A stretch of DNA of 64,000 nucleotides. It comes from Undaria pinnatifida (lineage: Eukaryota > Sar > Phaeophyceae > Laminariales > Alariaceae). The translations under genes were made by a program, and so were the position numbers. How positions within the stretch are numbered: the stretch's first letter is position 1; each line of letters begins with the position of its first letter. Below are positions 1 through 12,629 of this stretch, piece after piece. The stretch lies in the NCBI GenBank assembly GCA_012845835.1, contig JABAKD010000007.1, positions 12,960,011 to 13,024,010 on the forward strand, read 5' to 3'. A model generated the notes under the pieces. That model did not search any database, had not been told where the DNA came from, and worked only from the letters and a program-made list of their open reading frames with translations.

Positions 1-1825
1 GGTGTACTTCCTTTTCGTTAGGAAATCGACGAGTCTATGGACCCAGGCCCGGCGCATGGCCTGAAACGCCGTGATTCCATAGCAACTCCCCTACTCCGCA
101 CAAGAAAAGAAAAAATCCCCACGAAACAAATGTTGAACCCCCGACAAAAAAATGCAAATATGTAAGAATCACCCAAGACACAATAAAAAAAGCATGTGAG
201 GAAGCTTTCCCTCACAAAACAACCTCATAAAATATAATTGTGTATGATCCCGCGCACACTTCTTCCCACTGCAACACTTACATAGAAATGCCATACACGT
301 AATGTACGAGGCTTGGTTGATTGCGGGAAGGGCTATGCCCGACCATCTACAAGACACACGGGGTATACGGTAAGTTGGCGTTTTTTGAGATCAAACAAGT
401 TCTGCCATACATAGGAGACCGGTCTTTTCGGGCAAGTCAAGGGCGGTTTTGCCTTACTACCAAGCCATCAGTCGAGGGGTAAATCACTTTTATTAGGCGG
501 GTCAAGGCCGTCTTCGGCCCCCACGTATACTGTATGTAGCGTAGAAGGGCGGTCGGTCAAGCAGTCAAACCGCGGTCTCCTAGCATATTGAATTTTGAGG
601 CCAGATCGAAGCCGTGATGGGCGCCGCGAGGTCAAAAGAAAATACAGTCAGTCGTGTCCTCCACCCAAAAGCGCTACGATAGAGGCAAGTACAACTTTTT
701 ATTGCCAAGGCTCTTAACTCGACGACACTTACCTGCGTAACTTTGTTCAAAACCCAAGTTTGATAATTTCCTTGAGGCTGGTCTCGATCAGGCATCCCAT
801 GGCCAAGGTAGACAACGAATGCAACACTCGGGACACTCGGAACACTGGGAACACTGGCCAATTTTCGTCGTTCGGTAGAAGTGGAACGGAAACGTCTTCG
901 GAGCACCTCACACGAATAATGAGAAAGCGTAGTATTATTATCGAGGCACGATAAAAGAAGGGTTTTGTATGTACGGAAGAAGTTTGGGGTTTTTTGCACA
1001 TTGACCAATGCGACCAACGCGGGTGGTTACTTGTACTTGTCCTGGTATAGCAAAGGGAACCTTGGATCAGTCCCTCTGGTTGCTAACTCTAGCAAGCGAA
1101 GCACGCGAAGAAAAGAGAAGCATCGTCAACGAGACAGGTTCAAGGTGTGATAGACCGGCTGATTTTTTTTTTATTTCATTCACATGAGAAACTTTGAGCA
1201 TCTCACCCGAGCCGTGACTTGGAAAGCATTGAATTCACTCCGGTAATCCGATCAACACTTCTGTGCGCGCCAAGCCCTAAAACAAAATATTACCGTAAAG
1301 TAAAAATGTTAAAAGTTAGCTGACTGGCTGTGCAGTTCATCACTTACTTGAAGAGGTCAACATTATCAACATTGCCAACATCACCAACATTATTACCAGA
1401 AGCACCATACATATGGCCCAACTGGGTGCAACGACGCGTGGTACGAGATAGAGGTGTGCACCACGTTTTTTCTGAGGTTCGTCATTTTGGGAGCGTAAGA
1501 CCTTTTGTTAAGGAATTAGTGGGGTATTAGTCTGTTTGACCACTTACTTGAAACTGGTTTTTTAACCAATAGCTTACCCAAACTAAGTCTTATAATAACA
1601 CTTTCCTAATAATCCAAAAATCTGATTCGGAAAAAAAATGAAGCTGCTAGATAACACCACATCATACATGATGATCTGATGAAGAATCCCATGCCTTAGA
1701 CACACAACGAGAATGAATCATGATAAAAACGGCCTTTTTGCCGACGATTTTGAAATAAATAAGGATCTCTACCCGTGATTCAAAACATGCATACGTTTTC
1801 GCCAAAAAAAGTTATATACCTCTGA
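1..1825. other. No gene recognised
   Basis: AT-rich stretch with scattered short open frames. A 145-codon minus frame (580-1017) has no recognisable domain and no convincing splice sites. Nothing is claimed here. Confidence 0.5.
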
Positions 1826-2116
1826 CTGATTCTACGATTGCCCTCCTCCCCCAAAACCAGTGATTTCCTTTAACGAACGTTTCATCATCAATCATCATCA
1901 ATCATCATCAATCATCATCATGGCTGCTCGACACAAGGAAGGATACAATTAAAAACAAAGTATATCCATATCTTTTCTTGTTGTGTGCAAAGGACTATAT
2001 ATATCGATCGTTGACGTCGGGGTGTCGAGGGACACACACCGTATTTCACGGATACGACCGGAAGCTGGTTTTGAAACCGGCGATTTCATTAAAGAAAAGT
2101 TGGGGGGGGGGGGGGT

Positions 2117-2158
<42 letters not shown>

Positions 2159-2168
2159 ACCGCAGAAC
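1826..2168 (-). mobile_element. MITE family 1, copy 1 (with giant G run)
   Basis: Non-autonomous element with terminal inverted repeats close to CTGATTCTACGATAGCCCCC and subterminal inverted repeats (ATCGCCGGTTT and TTTAACGAA motifs). It contains the family core TCGTGTCGAGCAGCC (here reversed) and TCGTTCGATAGTCC-like sequence. A G tract of about 55 nt, broken by one T, fills one terminus (2101-2155). An ATCATCA repeat sits at the other end. Confidence 0.8.
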
Positions 2169-3101
2169 GAGTCCTTTATCTATCGTAGCATATATGCTAG
2201 TGCCTCCAACCCCAACCGTGGGATGATTGAAAAACAAGAAAACGGAATTTCGACACATTTTGGGTTTAGGAACTCCGTCGTTTTGATAAAAAAACGGTTT
2301 CAGAAAAAAACGAGAAATATTACTATTAATAGGAATCGGAAACGGATAAGAAAAATATAGCCTATATATATGTTGGTTGTTCTAGAGAGAATTCGGCGGT
2401 ATGGTTAATATTCTCTGGCAGAATACGAAGTGCGTTGCTCACTTTGAAGGCAGAAGCTGGCATTGTTTGTTTGATCGCGCTTGTGGGGCTACCACCAAGT
2501 GGATACCGCACGGGACGGCGCTGGCAGACTGGTCGAACACGCAAGCAGACAATTTAAAGTCTTAAAGCTGGTGTTTACAACTTGACAGCGGTCGCTCGTT
2601 GGACCAGATAATTCGTGATTTATTTCGCGATTCTCTAGTTCATCGCTAGACGACGAATCGGGGAATTGGCGAAGGCAACAAGCAACACCGAAGGCGAAGC
2701 GCTTCATACGAGGCACAGGAAGCGAACGCGGAAGCGTCGACAACGAGCCTCGCCTCGACCGGTATGATACTACGTGCAGAGATTCAGGTTGTTATTTGTC
2801 TCCTCAATCCCCGATACTGGCCGGCCGAGATCATGTGTGTGCGTTTGGAAACGGTATGAGCGAGTTGTTTCTCTTGTGCAAAAACAAACAAAAACGAAAG
2901 CGGGGAAATAAATACCAACAAATTCAACATCGTGATCAAGCATTTGTCTCTATCGTAGCACGCGCGTTACCATCGGTTCAGACCGCGGTGCCTTGCTAGA
3001 TGACAGCACACCCGCACTGAATCGGAACCCCGGTTTCTTTGGGGCCGGCGCGGTAAGCTTTCAACCGAGGTCGTGACCAATTCTCCGGCAGGGGGAAGTC
3101 C

Positions 3102-3366
3102 TTCTACGTTAGCCCCCCCAACTTCTAAATATCGTTAGCGAAATCGCCGGATTTGAAGCCAGCTCCCGGCCGGCTGCATCTCCTAAAATACGGTGTACCT
3201 TGAAACCCCGACGACATCGTTCGATAGGCATTTGCACGCGCAATAAAATATACGGAGACCTTTTGCTAATAATAATAGCATCCTTCCTCGTGCCGAGCAG
3301 CCATGATTCATTGAAACGTTCGTTAAAGAACATGGCTGGTTTCGAGGGGGGGTGTCGTAGAATCAG
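3102..3366 (+). mobile_element. MITE family 1, copy 2
   Basis: Left end CTACGTTAGCCCCCCCAAC, right end GTGTCGTAGAATCAG, core CATCCTTCCTCGTGCCGAGC. Followed immediately by another G run (3368-3386). Confidence 0.8.
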
Positions 3367-4924
3367 GCGGGGGGGGGGGGGGGGGTGGAGACGTACTCTC
3401 TTTGTTTCCGCTACCGGGTTTTCACCACCCGCACGACTGACTCTGTACCCTCTCACGAACTAAAACAGTTTTTTCTGGTTTTTTTTCAGGGGGGGGCGCA
3501 GCGTAGCTTGACCTTCCTTCGCGGATTAATATCGCGCAAAATTAGAGCAACATGAACCAAGCTCAAAAAATTGCCAATGATGGACAGGGGGGGAACTCGC
3601 GCGAGGAAACCCGAGGCCTCTCCACCGCGCCAAAAATAAAAAAAAGTGAACTTCTACCTTAGCTTTGGTTTCGTGACAACAAACAAAACGGTTTTCGACT
3701 AGCTATGCTGGAGCCCCGCATGGAAGGCTACCGCACCAACGCAGAACCACGACGACTGTACCTCACGGAACCTGAGCAGGTCCGGGTCCCGTCGGATACC
3801 CGGGGACCGACCCGAGTACTGGGGTAGCCACCTCGCAGCGGGGTGCCCGTATAATACCCGCTCGGCAGCCGAGTACCCCGAGTGCCCGGGACAAGGTTAA
3901 AATGGGACTTCTGGGAAACCGGCTGTACATTGGTCACCTCGCGCTAGCAACGGCTAGATGATGGCTCGAGATAGCTGGAGGGTATCACACACAGGAAAGG
4001 GCTACCACGCACAAAGTAACACCTCACCCACCTCGGGTGGTTTTGGAGTCTCTTCCTTCATCTAGAAGAACGGACGCATGCACCACGTTCGACGTTGCAC
4101 CCCAATGTTTTTTTCGGGCTCACCACTTGAGGAAGTCTACATCTCGCCCGAAACCTGATCGCTTTTGACTAAACTCCAACGACAACCAGATGAAGTTGCA
4201 TGACACCCTATCATACCATGGCCTAGAGGCATGCAAACGATGAACTTCGATAATATCCTATTTCGAGACAACAATGGCCTTATTAAGAGTTTTCTGAAAA
4301 AAATGGGAACGGAGCCTAATATGAGAACGGACGGGTTTTTTTAGAAAGCAAACCAATTGTGTACAACTCAAAAAAAAAAAATGACAGTCCTGTGGGGCTG
4401 TACAGCAGCCTTCGAATGAGCTGTCGATCAGGCTGGAAGTCCTCGGCATCGCCTCGGTAGCCAGCATCTAGAGAAATCACCATAAAGCCAGCGTATATCG
4501 CTTTTTGCGCCCACCCGAAGGCATGAGATGGAGCATGACCGTTCTGACGAGCTCCTCTCACAGGGCTGGCCAAGGGGTTTCGCAGGATCATTTCGGTTCT
4601 CTGATACACCACATGGTTCTGGAGATAACGCTTGGTTCTCATTTTAGGCTCCGTTCCCATTTTTCTGAAAACTCTGTTCATTCCGACGATTGGAGCTCAA
4701 GGAGCCCCGTCCCGTCAATAGTTCTAGTAGAATACCCTCTACCAAAAAAGCTAGGAGTGCCTCCCTCGATGGCTACCGAAGGACGATTCTCCACTTATGC
4801 CACGGTAGGTAGGGGTTGCGGTTTTTAAACAAAAACATTTTTGTGAACGGTTGAGCTCCTGAAGGGGTAAATGTATTACCAGGGTATCGGTTAGCATGAA
4901 AGTCCATTTACCCGTTTTCTTGTA

Positions 4925-5100
4925 TTAGTCCTGACTGTGGGGCATAGAAGTATCTTGTCTTTCAGTCCTGACTATGGGGCAGAGAAGTTCTTGTTTTCGT
5001 CCTGACTGACCATGGGGGATGGAACTATCTTGTTTTCGTCCTGACCATGGGGGATGGAAGTATCTTGTTTTAGTCCTGACTATGAGGTATAGAAGTATCG
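4925..5100. repeat. Tandem repeat, about 30-45 bp units
   Basis: Four to five units of the form TCTTGTTTT-GTCCTGAC-ATGGGG-ATAGAAGTA. No coding sense; minisatellite. Confidence 0.75.
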
Positions 5101-6838
5101 GTCGGGTCGCGCGAGCCAAATGCCTTTTAAAGTCGTATATTTCGGGTGGTGATGATGATGATAGTGATGATGATGACGATGGATGATGATGATATTGAGT
5201 TCCTCGTGTTAGGAGCTCAGAAGCATATGTTGCACCCCAGGCGTGTGGGATTACTCTGAACCGAACGATGCGTCTACGGAAGCGTCTGGATTATACGAGA
5301 TGCCTTGCTAGGATGGGGGTGACTACCAGCATGCATCTTTCGCCTGAAATATTTGTGAAAGACGGGGGACTCGTTATCCCAAAATCATCAAAAATTAATT
5401 GTTGTTCTAATTTGCAATAGTATCACTTTCTAACTTATATATTAACGCCTTTAGAGCCCCCAAACACCCCTCCATATACTATGTTCAAGTACTTTTGTCA
5501 CCAAAACGGGTTTCCAGTTGTAAAGTCGTCCATAGGCAGGTGGGATTGTTCATCGGGTGGGTGTGAATATATGGTACTGTTATTTTTCTCCCAAACCCAT
5601 TTTTCTTGTTTTTTTTTGGGGGGGAGGGGTATAGAGTTCCTTAAGTGCTAAAAAGGGCCTCAGAAACTAAATCGGACCTCCAAATACCGTAGCGAGCGTC
5701 ACCAACAAAATATTCCCAAAGAGGCACCCTTTTTAGGTGCTGCGTGCGACCCTTGCAGTGGAGAACATGGGCTATGAAATTGCTCCCAGGGGCATGTGAT
5801 ATCTCAACCCCCTTTAGAGCGCTAAACTCCTCCTTGCGCTAATTCCAAGTTGTCCACAAAAACGGGTTTTCAGTGGCAGGGGGGCTGAGTGTGTGATACG
5901 GTAGACGACACCGCAAGACAGGTAGGTATCATATCTCAAGAATCACGCTCAACAGCTAGATGACGTCTCAAGGGACATGACTACCGGCATTCCACACCAA
6001 ACGGGCTGTATGACGTTTCGAGACAAACGTAGCAGCTCATCGAACCTGCAAAAAGGTTGAGACAGCGGAGTGAGGGCGCCACGCGACTAGGGCAGAATCT
6101 ACCCCCTACACCAACGTACCCGACGGTCCTCCAACAAAACTCGTGCAGGAATAAACCATAGTCCATTCGATCATGCACGCCAACCCAGACCCATCACGAT
6201 TTCAACACTAACCCTATTTCCAAGCCCTAACCCCAACCATATTTTGTTGGGGGCGTCGAGGTCGCCAGGCGCGGTGACGATTTCCACAAACAAACGGTCG
6301 AACCACAGATCGGACTCGCCCAATCAGGCGGTGGTGTCGCATGAGGCACTTTGCAGGCTGATGCTGCACTCTTGCATTTTTAGCGTTTTCGATTGCCGTG
6401 CATCGCACGCAAGCCAAGGGCTAGACAACGCCTCCAGAAAGACGAAGAGACCCACCCACCCCACAACCGCAACGATACCACTCGCCTCCTAGAAAACCCT
6501 CCGTGGCGCCACGAGTCAAACAAATCCTACCCTTTCAGGACGCGTGTTACGGTTTACGAACAGCACCTAATACTTGACTGATGTTGTGGCGAAGGGGGGG
6601 GTCACTTGTGGGGGCTTTGGTTGCTGTGGCGGCTCGGGGTCGCGCGTGCTAAAGTGACCCCCTGTTCCTTCGCGTTCATAAGCGCTTCCGTGGGGTTTTC
6701 GTTTTTTTTGTATGAATCCGCAATGGAATGGTTAGCTACGCTGCGCCACCCAAATCGCATAAAAAAGTGCTTTTGACAGCGAGTTTTCCGTTAGTGAAAA
6801 ACGGAGTAATCTCCCTACCTTAGGCTTGGTCATCACAC

Positions 6839-7380
6839 AATTATGACATCGAGACATCAGGACACATACATCAGGACATCAGAACCTTAGGGCCTCAAGA
6901 CATCATGACATCATGACATCATGACATCATGACATCATGGCATCGGGACATCATGACATCATGACATCATGACATCATTACATCATGACATCAGGACATC
7001 AGGACATCATAACATCATGACATCATAACATCAGGACATCATGACATCATGCCGTCATGACATTATAACGTCATGACATCATGACATCAGGACATCACAA
7101 CATCAGGGCATCATGATATCATGCCATCATGTCATCATGACGTCATGATATCATGACGTCATGACATCATGACATCAGGACGTCATAACGTCATGCCATC
7201 ATCAGGGCATCATGACAGCATGACATCATGACATCATGACATCATGACACCATGACATCAGGACATCAGGGCATCAGGACGTCATGACATCATGACATGA
7301 CATCATGACATGACATCATGACATGACATCATGACATCATGACATCATGACATCACAACAACAGGACATCATGACAGCAT
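6839..7380. repeat. ATGACATC octanucleotide array
   Basis: About 540 bp of imperfect ATGACATC units (variants GGACATC, ATAACATC, ATGACGTC). Many units contain the palindrome TGACGTCA or near forms, by composition rather than as evidence of a regulatory element. Confidence 0.9.
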
Positions 7381-7664
7381 GATCTCATCATCCATCGGCA
7401 CAACAAAGCTTAAGACCGCAAAGGAATAGAAGCCTAGGGGGTCACCCGCGCGAATGATCCCGAGCCAGGGCAACACAATGCCCCAAAGTGGTTCCCTTGC
7501 CATCCTTGACCCAAAACGATGGACAATCCCGTCTCGGCTTAAAACACGCACTGTACCCAAAACGGCGGACGATCCCATCCGCTTAAAACGCGCACTACAC
7601 TTTGACCATCACAGTCACCTGGACAATCCCATGGACTACGTATATAGGACAAAAATATCGAGTC

Positions 7665-7735
7665 GTTCTACCTTAGACCCGGGGAGGCCAACTTTTCTTT
7701 AGCGGAATCGCCGGTTTCTAAACCAGATCCACCGG
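7665..7735 (+). mobile_element. MITE family 1, truncated left end
   Basis: Only the left terminus is present (GTTCTACCTTAG, then AACTTTTCTTTAGCGGAATC). The sequence diverges after the first 70 nt. Confidence 0.6.
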
Positions 7736-8389
7736 ACGGACGCGTCTTGTAATAGAGTATCAGCAAGGCTGGCAATAGATTCGGTAAGATTGCCAGCGGA
7801 GTCATGGTCTATTGGACCACAAGAAGATTCTCTTAAAACAGAATAGTCTGAGGGAAGATAACCCGTAGAATCTAGCTAGCTTCCAGCTAGCGTTGGGCTG
7901 CGAAAGCAACTGAGTTAAAGCGACACACGACGCGTATGAAAATACGTGGAAGTGTGGTGAGCTAAAGCTTTATTTTTCCCCATCCGCCGGAGGATGAAAA
8001 AAAATTAAAAAAAATTAAAAAAAATAAACTCGAGCTAGCTTATACCAGGTACCCCAAGAGCGTTCTCGGTAATGGAACGTTCCTTCTCTGGACAAGATAG
8101 ATAGAAGTAAGCGCGTTAAGCGCTCATGGGAATACAGAACATCTAGGAGAACGTTCATTGTACGTTCCATAGGTAAAGGTCCAGAAGAGAGCACAGCAGC
8201 AATGCTGGGGTGAAGCGAACTCTGTGAGCCTCGCCCCACCCCCATGCTCTCACTCCTCCTTCTCCTTTCCTGTCTCTTCGAGCTTCTCATAGCTCAACGC
8301 CAATAATAAGAAATCTGCAAAGAAGAACCGGTGCTGTCTCCAAGCGAAGCTGATACCCCTGCGTCCCTTCCCTCTCACCTTCCGGCACC

Positions 8390-8594
8390 ACGACTCTTTC
8401 ACAGTCTCCCGAAATACGGTGTCCTTGCACATCCCGACGCCATCTATCATTCGATAGTCCCTTGCAAACAAGACAATATATGAACGTATTTTTTCCCACG
8501 GCTCATCCTTCCTCGTGTCTAGCAGCAGCCATGATGATGAAACGCTCGTCAAAGAAAATCGCTGGTTTCGGGGGAGGGCTATCGTAGAATCAGC
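8390..8594 (+). mobile_element. MITE family 1, copy with lost left terminus
   Basis: Core CATTCGATAGTCCCTTGC, TCATCCTTCCTCGTGTC, and an intact right end GGGCTATCGTAGAATCAGC. The left inverted repeat is replaced by unrelated sequence. Confidence 0.7.
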
Positions 8595-8720
8595 CCGTAC
8601 TAGTTGGGGCATATGTATGGCAGGTATGGTGGGAAATATATATATATATATGGCCGCCCTGTGCCAGAAGAGGCCATCCTATATGCTATTCGCCTAGGTA
8701 CTTCTATTTAGAGTTAGCGT

Positions 8721-8982
8721 CGTTCTACTGTCCCCCCCAACTTTTCGTTAACGAAAGTCGCCGGGTTTCGAAACCAGCTCCCGGGCGTATCTCCTGAAAT
8801 ACGGTGCCCATTCATTGCCACCCCGGCGCCATCGTTCGATAGTCCTTTGCAAACAAGAAAGTATAGGTCTATGTGAAGATAAACTTTTTGCATAACATCC
8901 TCCCTCGTATCAAGCAGCCATGAAACGGTCGTAAAAAAAAATCGCTGGTTTTGGGGGAGAGAGAGGGCTATCGTAGAATCAG
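8721..8982 (+). mobile_element. MITE family 1, near-complete copy
   Basis: Left CGTTCTACTGTCCCCCCCAA, right GGGCTATCGTAGAATCAG, with the family core between. It lies about 130 bp after the previous copy, in the same orientation. Confidence 0.8.
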
Positions 8983-10418
8983 TATTTACAGCAGTCGTGC
9001 CGACCGATTTTAACCGTTCTATATATTATATCGGCTGACGGCCTATGTGATAGTTTTATCCCGTCAGTCTCTTTAGACGTAATATGCTGGTTTTTAGTGA
9101 GGAGCGCGGTCCTTGGCGGTTTTCCGTCGAAAGCCAAACGTGCCGTCTCAGCAGACACATTTGCTTTAAATAGGTCCCACCAACACTGCTGATGATACCG
9201 AAGCAAAATATAAGGCGAATCGAACGATAGACGAAAGTGCTATGCACGGCGAAGGCGTAGTACCACGTTGTTTCTGGAGCTCCTCGCTTGAGACGAGCTG
9301 TATCTTGACCTTCATCTGAAAAACATTTTTTTCAGCAAAACCGAAAGAAGTGCAATCCGATTAACAAACCGGTGACCTCGGCATACAGAACAATGATTCA
9401 GCCATCAAGACTCCGACGATTTTGGGATCCCGACGACTTGGGGCTAACGCCTTTGCAACTGGAATTCCATTTTTATTCACAAATTACTTGGAATTAGGAT
9501 AGGGAGGGGTTTTGGGGCTCTAAAGGGGTTAAGCAGCCTCGTCGTTCAGAGTTTTTTTCTGGATAAAGAGTGCTACCTCACAGTCACTGGTGCGAGTATG
9601 CTATGGTATGATATGGTATGATGTGATAGCTCAAGCCCGGCAGAGAAAAAGGGTGTAGACTATACCATAACATCACCGTAACATCACCATAACATCACCA
9701 TAACGTCATCATAGCATCATTATTTATAACATAATCTTAACATCATCATAACACCGTCATAACATCGCCATAGCATCATAACATCCCTACAATAGTTCGT
9801 AGTATTTACTAATAATACCATGCCGTAGCCTTGGTCGAAAACAAGATTGAGATTCCGACGATTTGTTGATCATAACATGTCATGGAGCCTCGTTATTCAG
9901 AAAATGCGTGTACGGGCCAAAACGTGCTACCTCTCTCTATTGTATGATAGCACGCGTCGATATTGAAGGTATTGAGTACCCTGGCGGTGCCGCAAGTTGG
10001 GAGCCCCGTCAAATTCATAATTAATGTTGGCCACTGACTCATCCCACGGTACGTGTTGCAATTTTTCGGGACCAAGAGGTTTGTTTGTGGCCGGTGGAGT
10101 TCCTCTAGCGATTAGCGACCGGATAGTCTGAAGCTTTTACTAGGGTATCCTTGTATTACAACTAGAGCACAGAAGTATTGGACGGGCTACGGGAGCGAGT
10201 GTGTTCAAAGTCATGCTTCGGGTGATTATGTTGATGATGGATGATGACGATGATATTGACCTCTTCACGTTAGGAGCTCAGAAATTTCTTAGAATCTGCT
10301 GAACCCCTACCGTGGAATGAGTCTACTGTTCCAGGTACTGTATACTGCACTGTCTACTGTACTGTCTATTGTACTGTCTACTGTACTGTATACTGTACTG
10401 TATACGGGCGAGAGAGTC

Positions 10419-10661
10419 GTTCCAAGGTAGCCCCCGCAACTTTTCTTCAGCGAAATCGACGGGTTCAAAGTCAGCTCCCGGCCGTAACTCCTGAAATATG
10501 TTACTCCTTGCCGACCCGACGTTATCGTTCGATAGTCCATTCCAAATAAGAGAAGATACAAATGATTATATAGTTTTCATACCATCCTTCCTCGTGTCGA
10601 TGGAGCATCCATCAAACGTTCGTTAAAAAAAAATCGCCGGTGGGTGCTATCGTTGCATCAG
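10419..10661 (+). mobile_element. MITE family 1, near-complete copy
   Basis: Left GTTCCAAGGTAGCCCCCGC, right GTGCTATCGTTGCATCA, with the core TATCGTTCGATAGTCC and CATCCTTCCTCGTGTCGA. Preceded by a TACTGTACTGTC tract. Confidence 0.75.
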
Positions 10662-11749
10662 CCGAAAGTGTTATCCCTATCGTCCATTGCCACAGCACCA
10701 GGATTGTGGAGTACAGAACGCCCCCGAGAAAGAAAAAAAAATAAAAGTGTACAATCACACATTTCACGAGCGATCATTGGACACCTTAGTACAAAAAATT
10801 GCAAAATCGTCATCACACAGGTACGCGACATATAGATGACACCTCGAGACACAAAAGAGCACCCCGCGCGGACAGAACAACCGAGTTCAAAGAGACCGCG
10901 AAACAGCGAGAAAGACAAACCACCAATCAAACACGCGCTTCCTCAGAGCACAAGCAAAATAGAAGAAAAGCAAAGTCGAACACAAAAACGAAAACAAACA
11001 TGTACAGCAGCTGACATCTGCTTCCAATGGGTGAACGCAGCCCGTACGGCCGTCATTTAAACTCTTGTACGTAGAGCTGTACCCTCCCTCGAGTTTCGGG
11101 CAAAAATTACCAGGTCTTGGAATTAGAACTCAGGGAGGGAAATGCTTGGGATCAGAAATCGAGAAAAAAAGCGTCTGTGAAGGGGACCAGCTCGGGCAAA
11201 GTCAAATCCAATCAGGGGAGAGCGTTCTATCTCCGCCGATACAGGCAAAACAGCCTGCTTCTCTGATACCACGTCAAAAGCACAGAAATAATCACCCCCC
11301 CGCCGCTCCCCCACCATCACCCTGTTGCCTATTTCACATATATGCTCTCCACCCGACAAACATACCGCCCACCAATCAGCGGTGCCATTTTTTTGTTTCG
11401 CCGCATGCACTTTACGGCAACGGGGCGAAGATACGGGGACGCTGGTGCCTCCCCTCTCCCCTCCTTTCTCCGCAGATTCGGTGGTCATGTCTCGTCAACC
11501 TCAGGTTAATATTTTTCCTCGCTACCATCCCCTATTGTGTTCCGAGCGGCGCAGCAGGCTTCAATCCCTATTGTCCCCAACACCAACACCCCCGTCTCCA
11601 GCATCGCCCTTTCCGCCATGAGCATCACTATCCTCTCCCCGTTTGTCCCTACCGCTGCCATCAGCATCCCCATCGTCGCCATCGTCGTCACCCTCTCCAT
11701 CACCCCCAGCGTTCTCCATCCTCGAACCGTCGCCACTAGCACTATCTTC

Positions 11750-11865
11750 CCTCTCGCGATCCCTATCCCAATCATCATCGTCATCATCATCATCATCATC
11801 ACCATCACCATCACCATCACCATCATCATCATCATCATCATCATCACCATCATTGCCATCACCGT
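11750..11865. repeat. ATC/CAC trinucleotide array
   Basis: CATCATCATC and CATCACCATCAC units. They generate long artificial reading frames of Ile/Thr, His or Asp/Met on both strands. It lies just beyond the NAA25 stop, probably in or past the 3' UTR. Confidence 0.85.
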
Positions 11866-12178
11866 CGTCACCACAACCACCAACAACGACGACGACCACC
11901 CCCACTACCATCCCCACTTTCACACACTTTCACCCACCCCCGGTGCTCCTTCTCCAAACGGATGCGAACTGAACGGCCCAATGACTAAGGCAAGCAAGAA
12001 AATGAGGACCCTCCGCCCTTCATCGCCACCATCATCACCATAACACCCCTTTCTGGCAAATAGCACCATCACTACCTTCCTGCTCCCCCATATCATCAGC
12101 ATCATCACCATGACCACCACCAGCGCCACCACAGATGCCAACACCAACGCCACTGGCACCCTAACCCTTGCCCTTAGC

Positions 12179-12315
12179 CTATCCCTTCTTCTCCCACCGC
12201 TGCAGCATGGCCAACCGTTCCGTCACGACAGACAGTAGTCGCTGGCAGGACACTGCCTGGCCCCCCGTAATCCCGATCACCGCCCGCGGCACAACTCCTT
12301 CCTCGCACCACTCTC
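12179..12315 (-). CDS. NAA25: NAA25 exon 27 (stop codon)
   Basis: 137 nt, phase 1 to stop TAG at 12179-12181. The C-terminus reads SCQRLLSVVTERLAMLQRWE then KKG, matching the family's last helix (L-x-x-L-L-x-x-x-x-x-x-L, ending in a basic tail). Acceptor TTTTTTGTTCTTGTAG|GAGAGT is very strong. Degenerate copies of the acceptor and first codons lie upstream at about 12455-12535 and 13240-13310. Confidence 0.9.
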
Positions 12316-12597
12316 CTACAAGAACAAAAAACAGAAAATGGAAACCCATACGGAGTGGGGAGAAGGCGGAAGAAGGGGAGGCGTGAAGGGGAGGGACTGG
12401 GGGGGGGGGCGGGGGGGGAGGGGGGGGGGTTCCAATAGACCACTAAAACAAACATGAGCAATCTCCCCACTCCTTCCTCGCACCACTCCCTCTGTAGAAA
12501 AAAAACAAGCAGAAAATATGGAAACCCACAGCCAAATAAACGGCCGACAGGGGGGCGCGGGGGCATGGAGGAGAGAAGAGGACAAAAAAAAAAGGGA

Positions 12598-12629
<32 letters not shown>

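Noticed and set aside
580..1017. 145-codon minus frame
   Set aside because: No recognisable domain, a CCAGTGTTCC-type short repeat inside, and no supporting splice sites.
2489..2743. 84-codon minus frame
   Set aside because: Unusual composition but no match I recognise and no splice context.
11123..11488. 121-codon minus frame near the NAA25 3' end
   Set aside because: Not simple repeat, but no domain; could be 3' UTR of NAA25. Left uncalled.
11537..12043. Long plus and minus frames of Ile/Thr, Ser/Pro, Asp/Gly or Met/Val
   Set aside because: They are translations of ATC/CAC and CCT/TCC simple repeats; several mutually overlapping frames are equally open.
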